From positions 1 through 64,000 of the forward strand of contig NZ_JOEH01000048.1 of assembly GCF_000719095.1 (NCBI RefSeq): a stretch of DNA of 64,000 nt. The letters are read 5' to 3'. The position numbers and the translations under genes are program-made. Position 1 is the first letter of the stretch. Every line of letters begins with the position of its first letter. This document shows, in pieces, positions 43,027 through 50,883 of this stretch. Under the pieces are notes generated by a model. It was not told the DNA's origin. It ran no database searches and saw nothing but the letters and a program-made list of their open reading frames with translations. The stretch is from Streptacidiphilus jeojiense. Lineage in GTDB: Bacteria > Actinomycetota > Actinomycetes > Streptomycetales > Streptomycetaceae.

Positions 43027-43048
43027 CCCCACAGACCCCCCGTCCTCG

Positions 43049-43138
43049 GGCGGGGTGCGCCAAGGAGCGCAAGCTGAAACTGAAGCTTGTCGTGACCGAC
43101 GCGGTCCAGTGGAGGTTCGACTCCTCCCCCCGGCACCA
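43049..43138 (+). tRNA. tRNA-like sequence, degenerate class II, anticodon unclear
   Basis: Acceptor GGCGGGG/CCCCGGC (one mismatch), D-stem GCGC/GCGC with a short loop, a possible anticodon stem AAGCT/AGCTT but with an 8-nt loop GAAACTGA, a variable arm GACC/GGTC, T-arm GGAGG-TTCGACT-CCTCC, discriminator A and encoded CCA. The odd anticodon loop prevents an assignment. Confidence 0.55.
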
Positions 43139-43142
43139 GCGG

Positions 43143-43285
43143 GCCGGGGTAGCCCAAGCAGGCAGAGGCAGCCGCGATCAATCTCAGACTCTCGCTCCAG
43201 ATTCAGTATTCGCCGCCGAGCGCCAGATCGAGCGAGTGCGGACGACCATCGTCGGATGCCGGTTCAAGTCCGGCCCCCTGCTCCA
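43143..43285 (+). tRNA. tRNA-like sequence with about 55 nt inserted in the anticodon/variable region
   Basis: 143 nt. Acceptor GCCGGGG/CCCCTGC (one mismatch), D-arm GCC/GGC, T-arm GCCGG-TTCAAGT-CCGGC, discriminator T, and encoded CCA, starting 4 nt after the preceding CCA. Between D- and T-arms lie about 100 nt, where 20-45 are normal; they include CTCGCTC and its inverse GAGCGAG, and a hairpin GACGA-CCA-TCGTC. No anticodon can be read. Confidence 0.5.
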
Positions 43286-43289
43286 GCGC

Positions 43290-43335
43290 GCAGGGGTAGT
43301 TCAAAGGCAGAACACGGCGATTTGAGAATGATCCG
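43290..43335 (+). pseudogene. 5' half of a tRNA (remnant)
   Basis: GCAGGGG followed by TA and a clean D-arm GTTC-AAAGGCA-GAAC, then sequence that no longer folds as anticodon or T-arm. Its acceptor strand would pair perfectly with the CCCCTGC of the preceding tRNA-like sequence, which hints at shared origin or rearrangement. Confidence 0.45.
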
Positions 43336-43470
43336 CAACTCTTCAACGTGCTGGCGCCAGCAATTGGGTGGCATCACCAGAGGCCCGGGAGATGGATACC
43401 GCTCCCGGGTCTCGTCACGTCCCCCACCCCGTCTCGTCCCCAACCCGTCGGCCGTCGCACCGGACCGGCC

Positions 43471-44013
43471 TCAGCGCTGCCGTGCCCGGACGGCCACTTC
43501 GGACGGGTCGGCGCCGGCGCCCTTGAGCATCTTGGCGGCCCGGCTGCCCGGGTCGGAGGCCAGTTCGGCGAGCAGGTCCAGCGGGTCCGCCTCCCCGGCG
43601 TCCCGTACCAGGGCGGCGACCCGGGCCCGGCCGACCGCGGCCTCCGCGGCATCGCTCAACCCCGGCTGCAGCGCCAGTCGCTGCCTGGGTATGCCGGCCC
43701 CTTCGTCCGCACTCTCGCCCTCCCCCTGCTGCCAGTCGCGACCGAAACCGATGCTGCGCTGGGCCAGGTACCCCATCAGCCGGGTCGCCTGGGTGGGCTG
43801 CGGGGCGGCCAGGCCGAGCACCTGCTCGTCGGATTCGAGCAGGGCGTGCAGCAGGTGCCCGCTGTCGATCTCGGCGTCACCCGCGCGGACGGCGCGCCGC
43901 CGGGCGCGGGCCATCACCGGCGCGAGCACACCTGCCGGCTCGGGGAGTCGGCGCCCGCGTTCGCTGTGAACGTCTTCGGCACCATAGAGGTCAGGGAACA
44001 CGTGGTCCACCAC
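43471..44013 (-). CDS. Clp-N-domain protein (two repeats)
   Basis: About 181 residues if begun at GTG 44013; in-frame GTGs at 44001 and 43971 are alternatives and the ribosome binding site is weak, so the start is uncertain (the frame is open to 44331). Two Clp amino-terminal repeats are seen: PVMARARRRAVRAGDAEIDSGHLLHALLES and LSDAAEAAVGRARVAALVRDAGEADPLDLLAEL. No ATPase domain follows, so it may be a stand-alone adaptor or substrate-binding protein like those common in Streptomyces. Confidence 0.72.
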   Translation of the reverse strand: MVDHVFPDLYGAEDVHSERGRRLPEPAGVLAPVMARARRRAVRAGDAEIDSGHLLHALLESDEQVLGLAAPQPTQATRLMGYLAQRSIGFGRDWQQGEGESADEGAGIPRQRLALQPGLSDAAEAAVGRARVAALVRDAGEADPLDLLAELASDPGSRAAKMLKGAGADPSEVAVRARQR

Positions 44014-44256
44014 ATCGTCAGCAGGGACGGGGCAGAAGAAGCAGCGGCCGGCTGCCGGTCGCCACGTCGAAGTCTGCTGCGCAGCGTGAGCAGGAGTCAA
44101 CCCACAGATACGATCGTCCCACAGCGAACACCCAGCTTCAGCTGACCCGCAGCCGGAGTCCCGGCCTCCGGGACCGCCCCCCAACTGCCCTGTTCCACAC
44201 GTCCGCCACCCTACGCGCCGCCATTCGCCATCCGGCGCGCGGTTGCACGACCAGGC

Positions 44257-44922
44257 GTGCGAGGACCCTCCGCGCCCCCGATCGACCGCAACCACCGCCG
44301 TCCGCGACACGTCGGACACCACAACGGCCACACCCGTGCCGCGCCGCCGCCGTTCCCGGAGCCCTCCATCGATCCCCTACCAGCGCCGCGCCGCGCCGGC
44401 CGATCCCCGGCCGGCGGACCGGCCCGCACCGACAAGCCGCTGCTGTACCTGGACGTCGACGGCGTGCTCAACCCGGTCTGCCCGCGCCCCGAGGGCGACT
44501 TCACGATCTACCGGATCCAGGGCAGCACGGTGCTGATATCCGCCCGGCACGGTACCTGGCTGCGCGAACTCGCCGAGGTCTACCAGCTCGTCTGGGCCAG
44601 CACCTGGGAGGCCTACGCCAATCTCTGCATCGCGCCGCTGCTGCAACTGCCCGAGCTGCCGTTCGTACCGGTGGGCCGACGGGCGGGCGGCGACTGGCTG
44701 CCGATCGTGCGGCACGCCGCGGGCCGGCCCTTCGCCTGGGTCGACGACCTCATCCCGGACACCGTGCTGCGGGACAGCGAGGCCCGGGGCGGGCCGCCGT
44801 CCTTCCGGGTCCGCCCGGGCCCCGGCCCCCCGCTCCCCCCCCCGTGGGCAAAGGTGGGGCCCCCCCCCCCTCCCACGGGGCCTCCGGGCCGTTGTCGGCC
44901 TCGGCCCGACCCGTGTCGGTGA
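44257..44922 (+). pseudogene. HAD-like hydrolase, C-terminus lost in a homopolymer tract
   Basis: GTG start; the first 55 residues are Pro/Arg/His-rich and probably not native. The HAD motif I is clear (LLYLDVDGVLNPVCPRP), then WASTWEAYANL and FAWVDDLIP near the second acidic pair. From about 44800 the protein turns into a Pro-rich run across two C homopolymers (9 C at 44835-44843, 10 C at 44860-44869), where the family would continue with a normal C-terminal helix. The stop at 44922 therefore belongs to out-of-frame or foreign sequence. Truncated by deletion or by a sequencing/assembly error. Confidence 0.65.
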
Positions 44923-45364
44923 GCTGGAACAGCTTCTTGCCGCCGGTCTCCTCGCTGCTGATCAGTCCCTCCTCCTCCAGCATCTGGAGGGTGGGGTAGA
45001 CCGATCCAGGGCTGGGCTTCCAGCTGCCGCCCGAGCGCTCCGCGATCTCGCGGATCATCTCGTAGCCGTGCATCGGCCGGTCCTTCAGCAGGGCCAGCAG
45101 CGATGCGCGGACGTCGCCGCGCCGGGCCCGGCCGCCGTGACGGCCGCCGCGCCCACCGGGGCCTCCGCCCCGGAAGGGGCCGAAACCGGGTCCGAACGGT
45201 CCCGGACCGAAGCCGGGACCTCCGGGGGGCGGGCCGAACCCGCCGAACGCCTGACGGAACTCGGCGCGCGGACCGCGCCCCCGGTGACCGTGTTCTCCGC
45301 GCCCGCCCCGGCCGGGTCGGCCTTCGGGCTGCGCGCCTTCTTCGAATGGATTTCCTGTACGCAT
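44750..45364 (-). pseudogene. PadR-family regulator, C-terminus lost in the same tract
   Basis: 204 residues as read. After a Gly/Pro-rich N-terminal region (GGFGPPPGGPGFGPGPFGPG) comes the PadR winged helix: LLALLKDRPMHGYEMIREIAERSGGSWKPSPGSVYPTLQMLEEEGLI, then SEETGGKKLFQLTDTGRAEA. The normal PadR continues with a helical dimer domain; here it runs instead into GPEAPWEGGG and then Pro/Gly-rich sequence across the homopolymers near 44835-44870. The two convergent genes thus break at one place. It follows the ABC/FtsX genes on the same strand and has its own likely operator upstream, so it would normally regulate that exporter. Confidence 0.72.
44834..44870. other. C-homopolymer junction between two truncated genes
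   Basis: Two C runs (9 and 10 nt) in about 35 bp, flanked by a CGTGGG/CCCACG inverted repeat. It lies exactly where both the HAD-like and PadR-type genes lose their conserved C-termini. Confidence 0.7.
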
Positions 45365-45392
45365 GATCTTCGTCCTTTCATGAACGACTTCT

Positions 45393-45425
45393 ATCGAGTG
45401 GTCTCGATGCCTCAACGATATATCG
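45393..45425. promoter_or_regulatory. Candidate PadR operator pair before padR
   Basis: ATCGAG-TGGT-CTCGAT (45393-45408) and CGATATATCG (45416-45425), two perfect inverted repeats within 33 bp in the 98-bp gap between the FtsX gene and padR. Their AT-rich centre could include the padR promoter. Confidence 0.6.
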
Positions 45426-45462
45426 GTAGTAGTCGTTCGGCAAGGCCGAATCTCAAGATCTT

Positions 45463-47862
45463 CTACTCGGTCCGCAGCGCCGTGGCGGTCCGGGCCTTCG
45501 CCGCCCATCCGGCCGGGAGCATCGCCCCGCACACCGCGACGGCCACCCCGCCCACGCCCAGCAGGACCAGCTCCAGCAGTCCGTAGACGTCCTCGATCTG
45601 CGACGGGGTGCCGCTGCCCGCGGTCCGCATCATCACCGGGATGATGTAGTCGTGCAGCGCCAGCCCGATCGGGACGCCGAGCGCGGCACCGACCAGCCCC
45701 GCCCCCACCACCGAGGACAGCACCTGGGCCACGGTCTGACCGGGCGTCATCCCGACCGCCTTGCACACCCCCAGGTCGTGCACCCGCTCCCGGGTGTCCA
45801 GGACCACCGAGTTGAGCACCCCGAGCCCGGCCACCGAGACCAGCATCAGGGTCAGCAGCACCGACATCGCGTCGAAGGCCACCACGACCGGGCTCACGTG
45901 CTCCGTCTCGTTCGCCTCGACCTGCACGCCGCTGGACTGCAGGGCGGTGCGGAGCCCGCTGGTGTAGGCCGCGACCTCGGTGCCCGGCTTGAGCACCACG
46001 TCGTAGAAGACCGGGTGCAGCCCGGGCTGGGCCCCGGCCAGCGTGGCCATGTCGGTGTTGATGGTCAGCCCGGCGTTGCCCGGGTCGAAGTCCTCGCCGA
46101 CGATCCGCACCGGCACCTGCACGCCCTGGTCGACCAGGGTGACGGTGTCGCCGACCTTCGTACCGGTGGTGGTCAGGAAGTGCGTGGGCACCACGATCTC
46201 CCCGGGGCCGTGGAACCAGCGGCCGGAGATGAGGGCGAACGCCTCGGCGGAGGACGGCCCCTGGTAGAGCCGGACCCGGATCGTCCCGGTGCCGCCGGCC
46301 ACGCTGACGGTCCCCTGGCTCTGCCCGATGGCCGCCGCGGTGCCCGGCTGGGCCAGGATGGCCGCCCGTACCTTCGCCGGATCCGCCTGCGCCGGAGCGC
46401 TGCCGCCCGCGGCGACCGGCGCCGGTCCGTCACCGCCGAGGAACACCGAGACCGGGATGCTGCCCTGCGGGTGCCGCGCGGTGGTCACCGCGCTGGCGGA
46501 CGAGGTCAGCCCGATGGCGAAGGTGGCCGCCGTGGTCCCGAACACCACCGCGGCCAGCAGCGCCGCCGAGCGGACCGGTCGGGCGAAGGGCGCGGCCAGT
46601 CCCAGCGTCACCGCCCTGGGCAGCGGCAGCCGGGCCGCGAGGCGCTGCGCCCAGCGCCCCCGGCCGGTGCGCGGCGCGCGTCCCACCGCGAGCGCCTCCA
46701 CCGTACGCAGCCGGCCCGCCCGCAGGGCCGGCACCAGCGCCGCCACGGCGACCAGGACCAGCGCGGCGGCCGGCACGGCCAGGTCGATCCACCAGGTCAC
46801 CGCGGAGGCACTGCCCCCGTACATCTGCGCGGTGTCGCCCATCAGCGGCATCGCCAGCACATTGCCGAGCACCACCCCGATCACCGCGCCCACGCTGGAC
46901 GGGATCAGCGCCTGCGCCAGATAGGCCCGGACCACCTGACCCGGCGTCAGTCCGATCGACTTCAGGATGCCGATCCTGCGGATCTGCGCGCCCACCGCCC
47001 CGCTGACCACGCTGGCGATGATGATCACCGACATCAGCAGGCCGAGCACTCCGAAGGCCAGCATCACCGGCACGAACAGCGCGGTGTTCTCGTCGGCCGC
47101 CAGCTTCACGTCCAGGTAGGACTGTGCGCTCACCATCGCGCCCTTGGGCAGGGCCGCCGCGATCGCGGCCCGGTCCGCGTTCACCTCGGCGGTGGTCGCC
47201 GCGGAGCTGAAGCGGTAGAGCATCTGCGCGCTGGTCGCCGCACCGGCCGTGCGCAGCGCGTCGATCTCGGCGGGGACCACCCAGCCGTCCGCGCTGTCGG
47301 TGACCGACGAGGCCAGGCCGACCACGGTCAGGGTGGGGCTGCCGGCCGCACCGGAGGTCTTCAGCGTGGTGCCGAGCCTGGTGTCCGGCCCCACCGAGTT
47401 GGCGTCCGTGGAGAGCACGATCTCCCCCGGCTTGGACGCCCAGCGCCCCGACCGCAGGGTGACGTCGTCGACGCCGCCACCGGCCGTGGCCCGTCCGACG
47501 ACGGTCTCGGTCTGCTGGAGGTCGGCGCCGTCCGGACCGGGCGGGTCGATCTGCGCCACCTGGTACGGGCCCGAGCTAGCGGTCACCCCGGCCAGCCGCC
47601 CAGTGGCCGCGATCTGTTCGGCCGTCGCCCGGCCCTCGTCGAACTGCGCGGTCAGCTGCGCTCCGTGCTGCCGGGCGAAGGCGGTGTCGAACGGTGCCGA
47701 CGCGCTCGCCATCAGCGACCCGGCGACCACCGCCGAGGCCACCGCCATCAGTACGGACAGGGTCATCACGATGGTCTGCACCCGCCGTCGGCCGACCCGG
47801 CCCAGCCTGATCCGCCCGCCTCCGCTGCCGCTGCGGCCCCGCCGCATCCACCCGGCGCTCAT
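45463..47862 (-). CDS. FtsX/MacB-type ABC transporter permease
   Basis: 799 residues, ATG overlapping the ATPase stop (ATGA). Layout is the usual one for actinobacterial FtsX-type exporters: an N-terminal membrane helix (VQTIVMTLSVLMAVASAVVAG), a large extracytoplasmic domain, an FtsX block of three helices (FVPVMLAFGVLGLLMSVIIIASVVSGAVGAQIRRIGILKSIGLTPGQ), a second periplasmic-type domain, and a second FtsX block with DLGVCKAVGMTPGQ near the C-terminus. Such proteins couple ATP hydrolysis to export or to mechanical action on extracytoplasmic partners, often for antimicrobial peptides. Confidence 0.9.
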   Translation of the reverse strand: MSAGWMRRGRSGSGGGRIRLGRVGRRRVQTIVMTLSVLMAVASAVVAGSLMASASAPFDTAFARQHGAQLTAQFDEGRATAEQIAATGRLAGVTASSGPYQVAQIDPPGPDGADLQQTETVVGRATAGGGVDDVTLRSGRWASKPGEIVLSTDANSVGPDTRLGTTLKTSGAAGSPTLTVVGLASSVTDSADGWVVPAEIDALRTAGAATSAQMLYRFSSAATTAEVNADRAAIAAALPKGAMVSAQSYLDVKLAADENTALFVPVMLAFGVLGLLMSVIIIASVVSGAVGAQIRRIGILKSIGLTPGQVVRAYLAQALIPSSVGAVIGVVLGNVLAMPLMGDTAQMYGGSASAVTWWIDLAVPAAALVLVAVAALVPALRAGRLRTVEALAVGRAPRTGRGRWAQRLAARLPLPRAVTLGLAAPFARPVRSAALLAAVVFGTTAATFAIGLTSSASAVTTARHPQGSIPVSVFLGGDGPAPVAAGGSAPAQADPAKVRAAILAQPGTAAAIGQSQGTVSVAGGTGTIRVRLYQGPSSAEAFALISGRWFHGPGEIVVPTHFLTTTGTKVGDTVTLVDQGVQVPVRIVGEDFDPGNAGLTINTDMATLAGAQPGLHPVFYDVVLKPGTEVAAYTSGLRTALQSSGVQVEANETEHVSPVVVAFDAMSVLLTLMLVSVAGLGVLNSVVLDTRERVHDLGVCKAVGMTPGQTVAQVLSSVVGAGLVGAALGVPIGLALHDYIIPVMMRTAGSGTPSQIEDVYGLLELVLLGVGGVAVAVCGAMLPAGWAAKARTATALRTE

Positions 47863-48557
47863 CGGACGACCTCCGCGTTCCTGCTGCGGTCCACCGCGAC
47901 GTGCCCGTCCACCAGTTGGATGGTCCGCTCGGCGCAGGCCTCGGCGAGAACCAGGTCGTGGGTGACCAGGACCACGGTCTGGCCGCTGCGGTGCAGATCG
48001 ACCAGCAACTGCCGCACCTCGTGCCCCGACGCGGTGTCCAGCGCCCCGGTCGGCTCGTCCGCGAGCAGCAGGGCCGGGCGGTTGACCAGCGCCCTGGCCA
48101 CCGCGACCCGCTGCCGCTCGCCGCCGGACAGCCGGCCCGGGTAGGCGTCGGCGTGCTTGGCGATACCCAGCACGCCCATCAGCTCGGCCGCCCTGGTGGC
48201 GGCCTTCCCCCGTGCGCTGCCCGCGAGTTGGGCCGGGAGCAGGATGTTGTCCCGCACCGTCAGGTCGTCCAGCAGGTTGAAGAACTGGAACACCATCCCG
48301 ATCCGCTCGCGGCGGAAGCGTGCCAGCGCCTTCTCGCCGAGTCCGTCGATCTGCAGCCCTCCGACGGACACCCGGCCCTCGGAAGGCCGGTCCAGCCCCG
48401 CGACCAGGTTCAGCAGGGTCGACTTGCCGCTGCCCGAGGGACCGGTCACCGCCACGGCCTCGCCCTCGGCGACGGTCAGCGTCACCGGACCCAGTGCCGG
48501 TGCGCCGGCGCTGTCGTAACGCTTGACCACGCCTTCCAGTTCGATCACATTCGCCAT
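47859..48557 (-). CDS. ABC transporter ATP-binding protein (MacB/LolD type)
   Basis: 232 residues from the ATG at 48557. Walker A GPSGSGKST, Q-loop FQFFNLLDDLT, signature LSGGERQRVAVARAL, Walker B LLLADEPTGALD and the H-loop VTHD are all intact. It pairs with the following FtsX permease. Divergent from a histidine kinase/response regulator pair that may control it. Confidence 0.95.
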   Translation of the reverse strand: MANVIELEGVVKRYDSAGAPALGPVTLTVAEGEAVAVTGPSGSGKSTLLNLVAGLDRPSEGRVSVGGLQIDGLGEKALARFRRERIGMVFQFFNLLDDLTVRDNILLPAQLAGSARGKAATRAAELMGVLGIAKHADAYPGRLSGGERQRVAVARALVNRPALLLADEPTGALDTASGHEVRQLLVDLHRSGQTVVLVTHDLVLAEACAERTIQLVDGHVAVDRSRNAEVVR

Positions 48558-48788
48558 TGCCGGGCCCGTCCCTGTCGTCTCGTCCGTGTTGTCGTCGCCG
48601 CGGCTCTCCCCCGGCGGCAACGACGTTAGGAGCGCGGGCAGTCGGGCCGCGTCGGCCGTCGAAGCGACCTTTCGTCGGCCACGCGGACGACTCCACCCGG
48701 GGTCATCCCTGCGATGTACATCCCCCGGCGTCCGGGGTGATCAGCAAGACGGATGCGCCCGCGGCCGGAACGGCCGCAGAATGGCCCC

Positions 48789-50114
48789 ATGGAACTGGTA
48801 GGAGGGCGCGACCTGCGCCGATATCTGCGCACCGTACTGCGTCCCGAGGGGCAGGCCGTCCGGCTGCCGCGCTGGTCCCGGCGGGCCGACGCGGTGTTCG
48901 CGGTTCTGCTCACCGTCCTCGTGCTGCTCTCCATGCGCCACGCCGTGATCACCTGGCAGGGGCCGGTCACCGCGTATCCGTTCCCACCGACGGCTCCGGT
49001 CCCGCCGCAGCCGGTGGACCTGACGGCCGTCCCGCTCACCCCGGACTGGCACCACTACCTGGCCGGCGCGGTGGCCGCCCTGGCCCTGGCGGCGCGGCGG
49101 CGGTACCCGCTGGTCGCCTTCTGGGTGGTGCTGATCGCCCTGCGCAGCGACTACTTCCTGCCGGTCGTGGTCACCCTGCTGATCAGCGGGATCGCCATCT
49201 GCGCGGCGGTCCTGCACAGCCGCAACCAGATCCCGGTGCTGGGCAGTCTCCTGCTGGCCGCGCTGCTGGCGACCACCATGTTCCAGAACGCGGACACGGC
49301 CGTGCCGCCGATGCTCATCCTGATGCTGGTCCTCGGTCTGATCGGTGGCACCGCCCGGTTCTGGCGGGCCCGGGTGGCCGCCACCCAGCTCCGGATCGCC
49401 GAGATCCAGCAGGCCCAGGAGACGGCGATGCGCCAGGCCGTAGAGGAGGAGCGCTCCCGGATCGCCGGCGAGCTGCACGATGTGGTCACCCACAACGTCA
49501 GCGTGATGGTCATTCAGGCCGGAGCGGCCCGAACCGTGTTGGACACCTCCCCGGAGATGGCCAAGGAGGCGATGCTCGCCGTCGAGGCCGGGGGGCGCGC
49601 GGCGATGGCCGAACTCCGGCACGTCATGGGCCTGTTGGCGGCCTCGGGCACCGGCGGCCGGCCGAAGGACCTCAGGGACGGCCGTCCCACCGCGGAGGAG
49701 CTGGTGCCGCAGCCGGGCCTGGGCCAGCTCACCCCGCTGGTCGACCGGGTCCGCGCGGCCGGGACCCCGGTCTCGGTGTCGGTGTCGCTGCCGTCCGAAC
49801 CACTGCTGTCCGGAATCGATCTGACGGCCTATCGGGTGGTCCAGGAGGCGTTGACCAACACCATCAAGCACGCCGTCGGCGCGGCCTCCTCGGTCACCAT
49901 CGGGCACTCCGCCGGGGTGCTGGAGATCGAGGTGGTCGACACCGGCGGCACCCCGGGGTTCCAGTCGCTGACCGGAAACAGCCGCGGCCTGCTCGGCCTG
50001 CGCGAACGGCTCGCCGTCTACGGCGGCACGCTTGACGCAGGGCGTACGATCAACGGCGGCTTCCGGGTGGAGGCCCGCATCCCTTTGGAACACACCCCTT
50101 CGAGCACGGCATGA
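48789..50114 (+). CDS. Sensor histidine kinase (NarL-type partner)
   Basis: 441 residues from the ATG at 48789. Several membrane helices in residues about 35-190 without a large extracellular sensor domain, then the HisKA_3 dimerisation box with His230 (EERSRIAGELHDVVTHNVSVMVIQAG), and the ATPase domain with VVQEALTNTIKHA (N box) and GLLGLRERLAVYGG. This intramembrane-sensing layout is typical of kinases next to FtsX-type peptide-resistance exporters, which here are divergently encoded. The partner regulator starts 25 bp downstream. Confidence 0.92.
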   Translation: MELVGGRDLRRYLRTVLRPEGQAVRLPRWSRRADAVFAVLLTVLVLLSMRHAVITWQGPVTAYPFPPTAPVPPQPVDLTAVPLTPDWHHYLAGAVAALALAARRRYPLVAFWVVLIALRSDYFLPVVVTLLISGIAICAAVLHSRNQIPVLGSLLLAALLATTMFQNADTAVPPMLILMLVLGLIGGTARFWRARVAATQLRIAEIQQAQETAMRQAVEEERSRIAGELHDVVTHNVSVMVIQAGAARTVLDTSPEMAKEAMLAVEAGGRAAMAELRHVMGLLAASGTGGRPKDLRDGRPTAEELVPQPGLGQLTPLVDRVRAAGTPVSVSVSLPSEPLLSGIDLTAYRVVQEALTNTIKHAVGAASSVTIGHSAGVLEIEVVDTGGTPGFQSLTGNSRGLLGLRERLAVYGGTLDAGRTINGGFRVEARIPLEHTPSSTA

Positions 50115-50138
50115 GGCACACCGGATGAGGAGCACCGC

Positions 50139-50822
50139 GTGACCCAACCGCCCCTGCGCGCCGTCATCGCCGACGACCAGGCGCTGGTCCGCACCGGCTT
50201 CGGGATGATCCTGGCGGCCGACGGGATCGAAGTGGTGGCCGAGGCCGCCAACGGCGCGGACGCCGTCGCCGCGGTCCGGCGCACCCGGCCGGACGTGGTC
50301 CTGATGGACATCCGGATGCCCGAACTGGACGGCCTGGAGGCCACCCGGCAGATCATGGCCGGTGGATCGGACGGGACCAGGGTCCTCATCCTCACCACCT
50401 ACGACCTGGACCACTACGTCTACGCGGCGCTGACCGCCGGCGCCAGCGGCTTCCTACTCAAGGACGTCACCCCCGAGCACCTGGTCGCCTCGGTCCGCCT
50501 GGTCCGCTCCGGCGACGCCCTGCTCGCCCCGACCATCACCCGCCGGCTGATCGAGCGCTTCGCACCCCGGGACGAGGTCAAGGCGACCCGGCACCGCGAC
50601 CTGTCCGAACTGACACCCCGTGAGCTGGAGGTGCTGCGACTGCTGGCCACCGGCCTCAGCAACGCCGAACTGGCCGACCGGCTCACTCTCAGCGCCACCA
50701 CGGTGAAGACCCATGTGGCCCGGATCCTCTCCAAGTTGGGCCTGCGCGACCGGGTCCAGGCCGTGGTCCTGGCCTACGAGACCGGCCTGATCTCCCCCGG
50801 CGCCGCGACGACCGACGCCTAG
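50139..50822 (+). CDS. NarL/LuxR-family response regulator
   Basis: 227 residues, GTG start. Receiver domain with the phospho-acceptor Asp57 (VVLMDIRMPELDG) and acidic pocket ADDQALVRTG; the conserved Lys is in FLLKDVTPEH. The LuxR-type HTH is LTPRELEVLRLLATGLSNAELADRLTLSATTVKTHVARILSKL (residues about 155-200). Partner of the preceding kinase; probable target is the divergent ABC exporter operon. Confidence 0.95.
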   Translation: MTQPPLRAVIADDQALVRTGFGMILAADGIEVVAEAANGADAVAAVRRTRPDVVLMDIRMPELDGLEATRQIMAGGSDGTRVLILTTYDLDHYVYAALTAGASGFLLKDVTPEHLVASVRLVRSGDALLAPTITRRLIERFAPRDEVKATRHRDLSELTPRELEVLRLLATGLSNAELADRLTLSATTVKTHVARILSKLGLRDRVQAVVLAYETGLISPGAATTDA

Positions 50823-50838
50823 GTCCTGTCTGGGGTTC

Positions 50839-50876
50839 CGGCGCGGGCCGGCCACCGAGTGGCACGGCCCGCGCCG
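50839..50876. terminator. Bidirectional terminator, 12-bp perfect stem
   Basis: CGGCGCGGGCCG pairs with CGGCCCGCGCCG around 14 nt, between the convergent response regulator and secreted-protein genes. Confidence 0.85.
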
Positions 50877-50883
50877 ACCGGGA

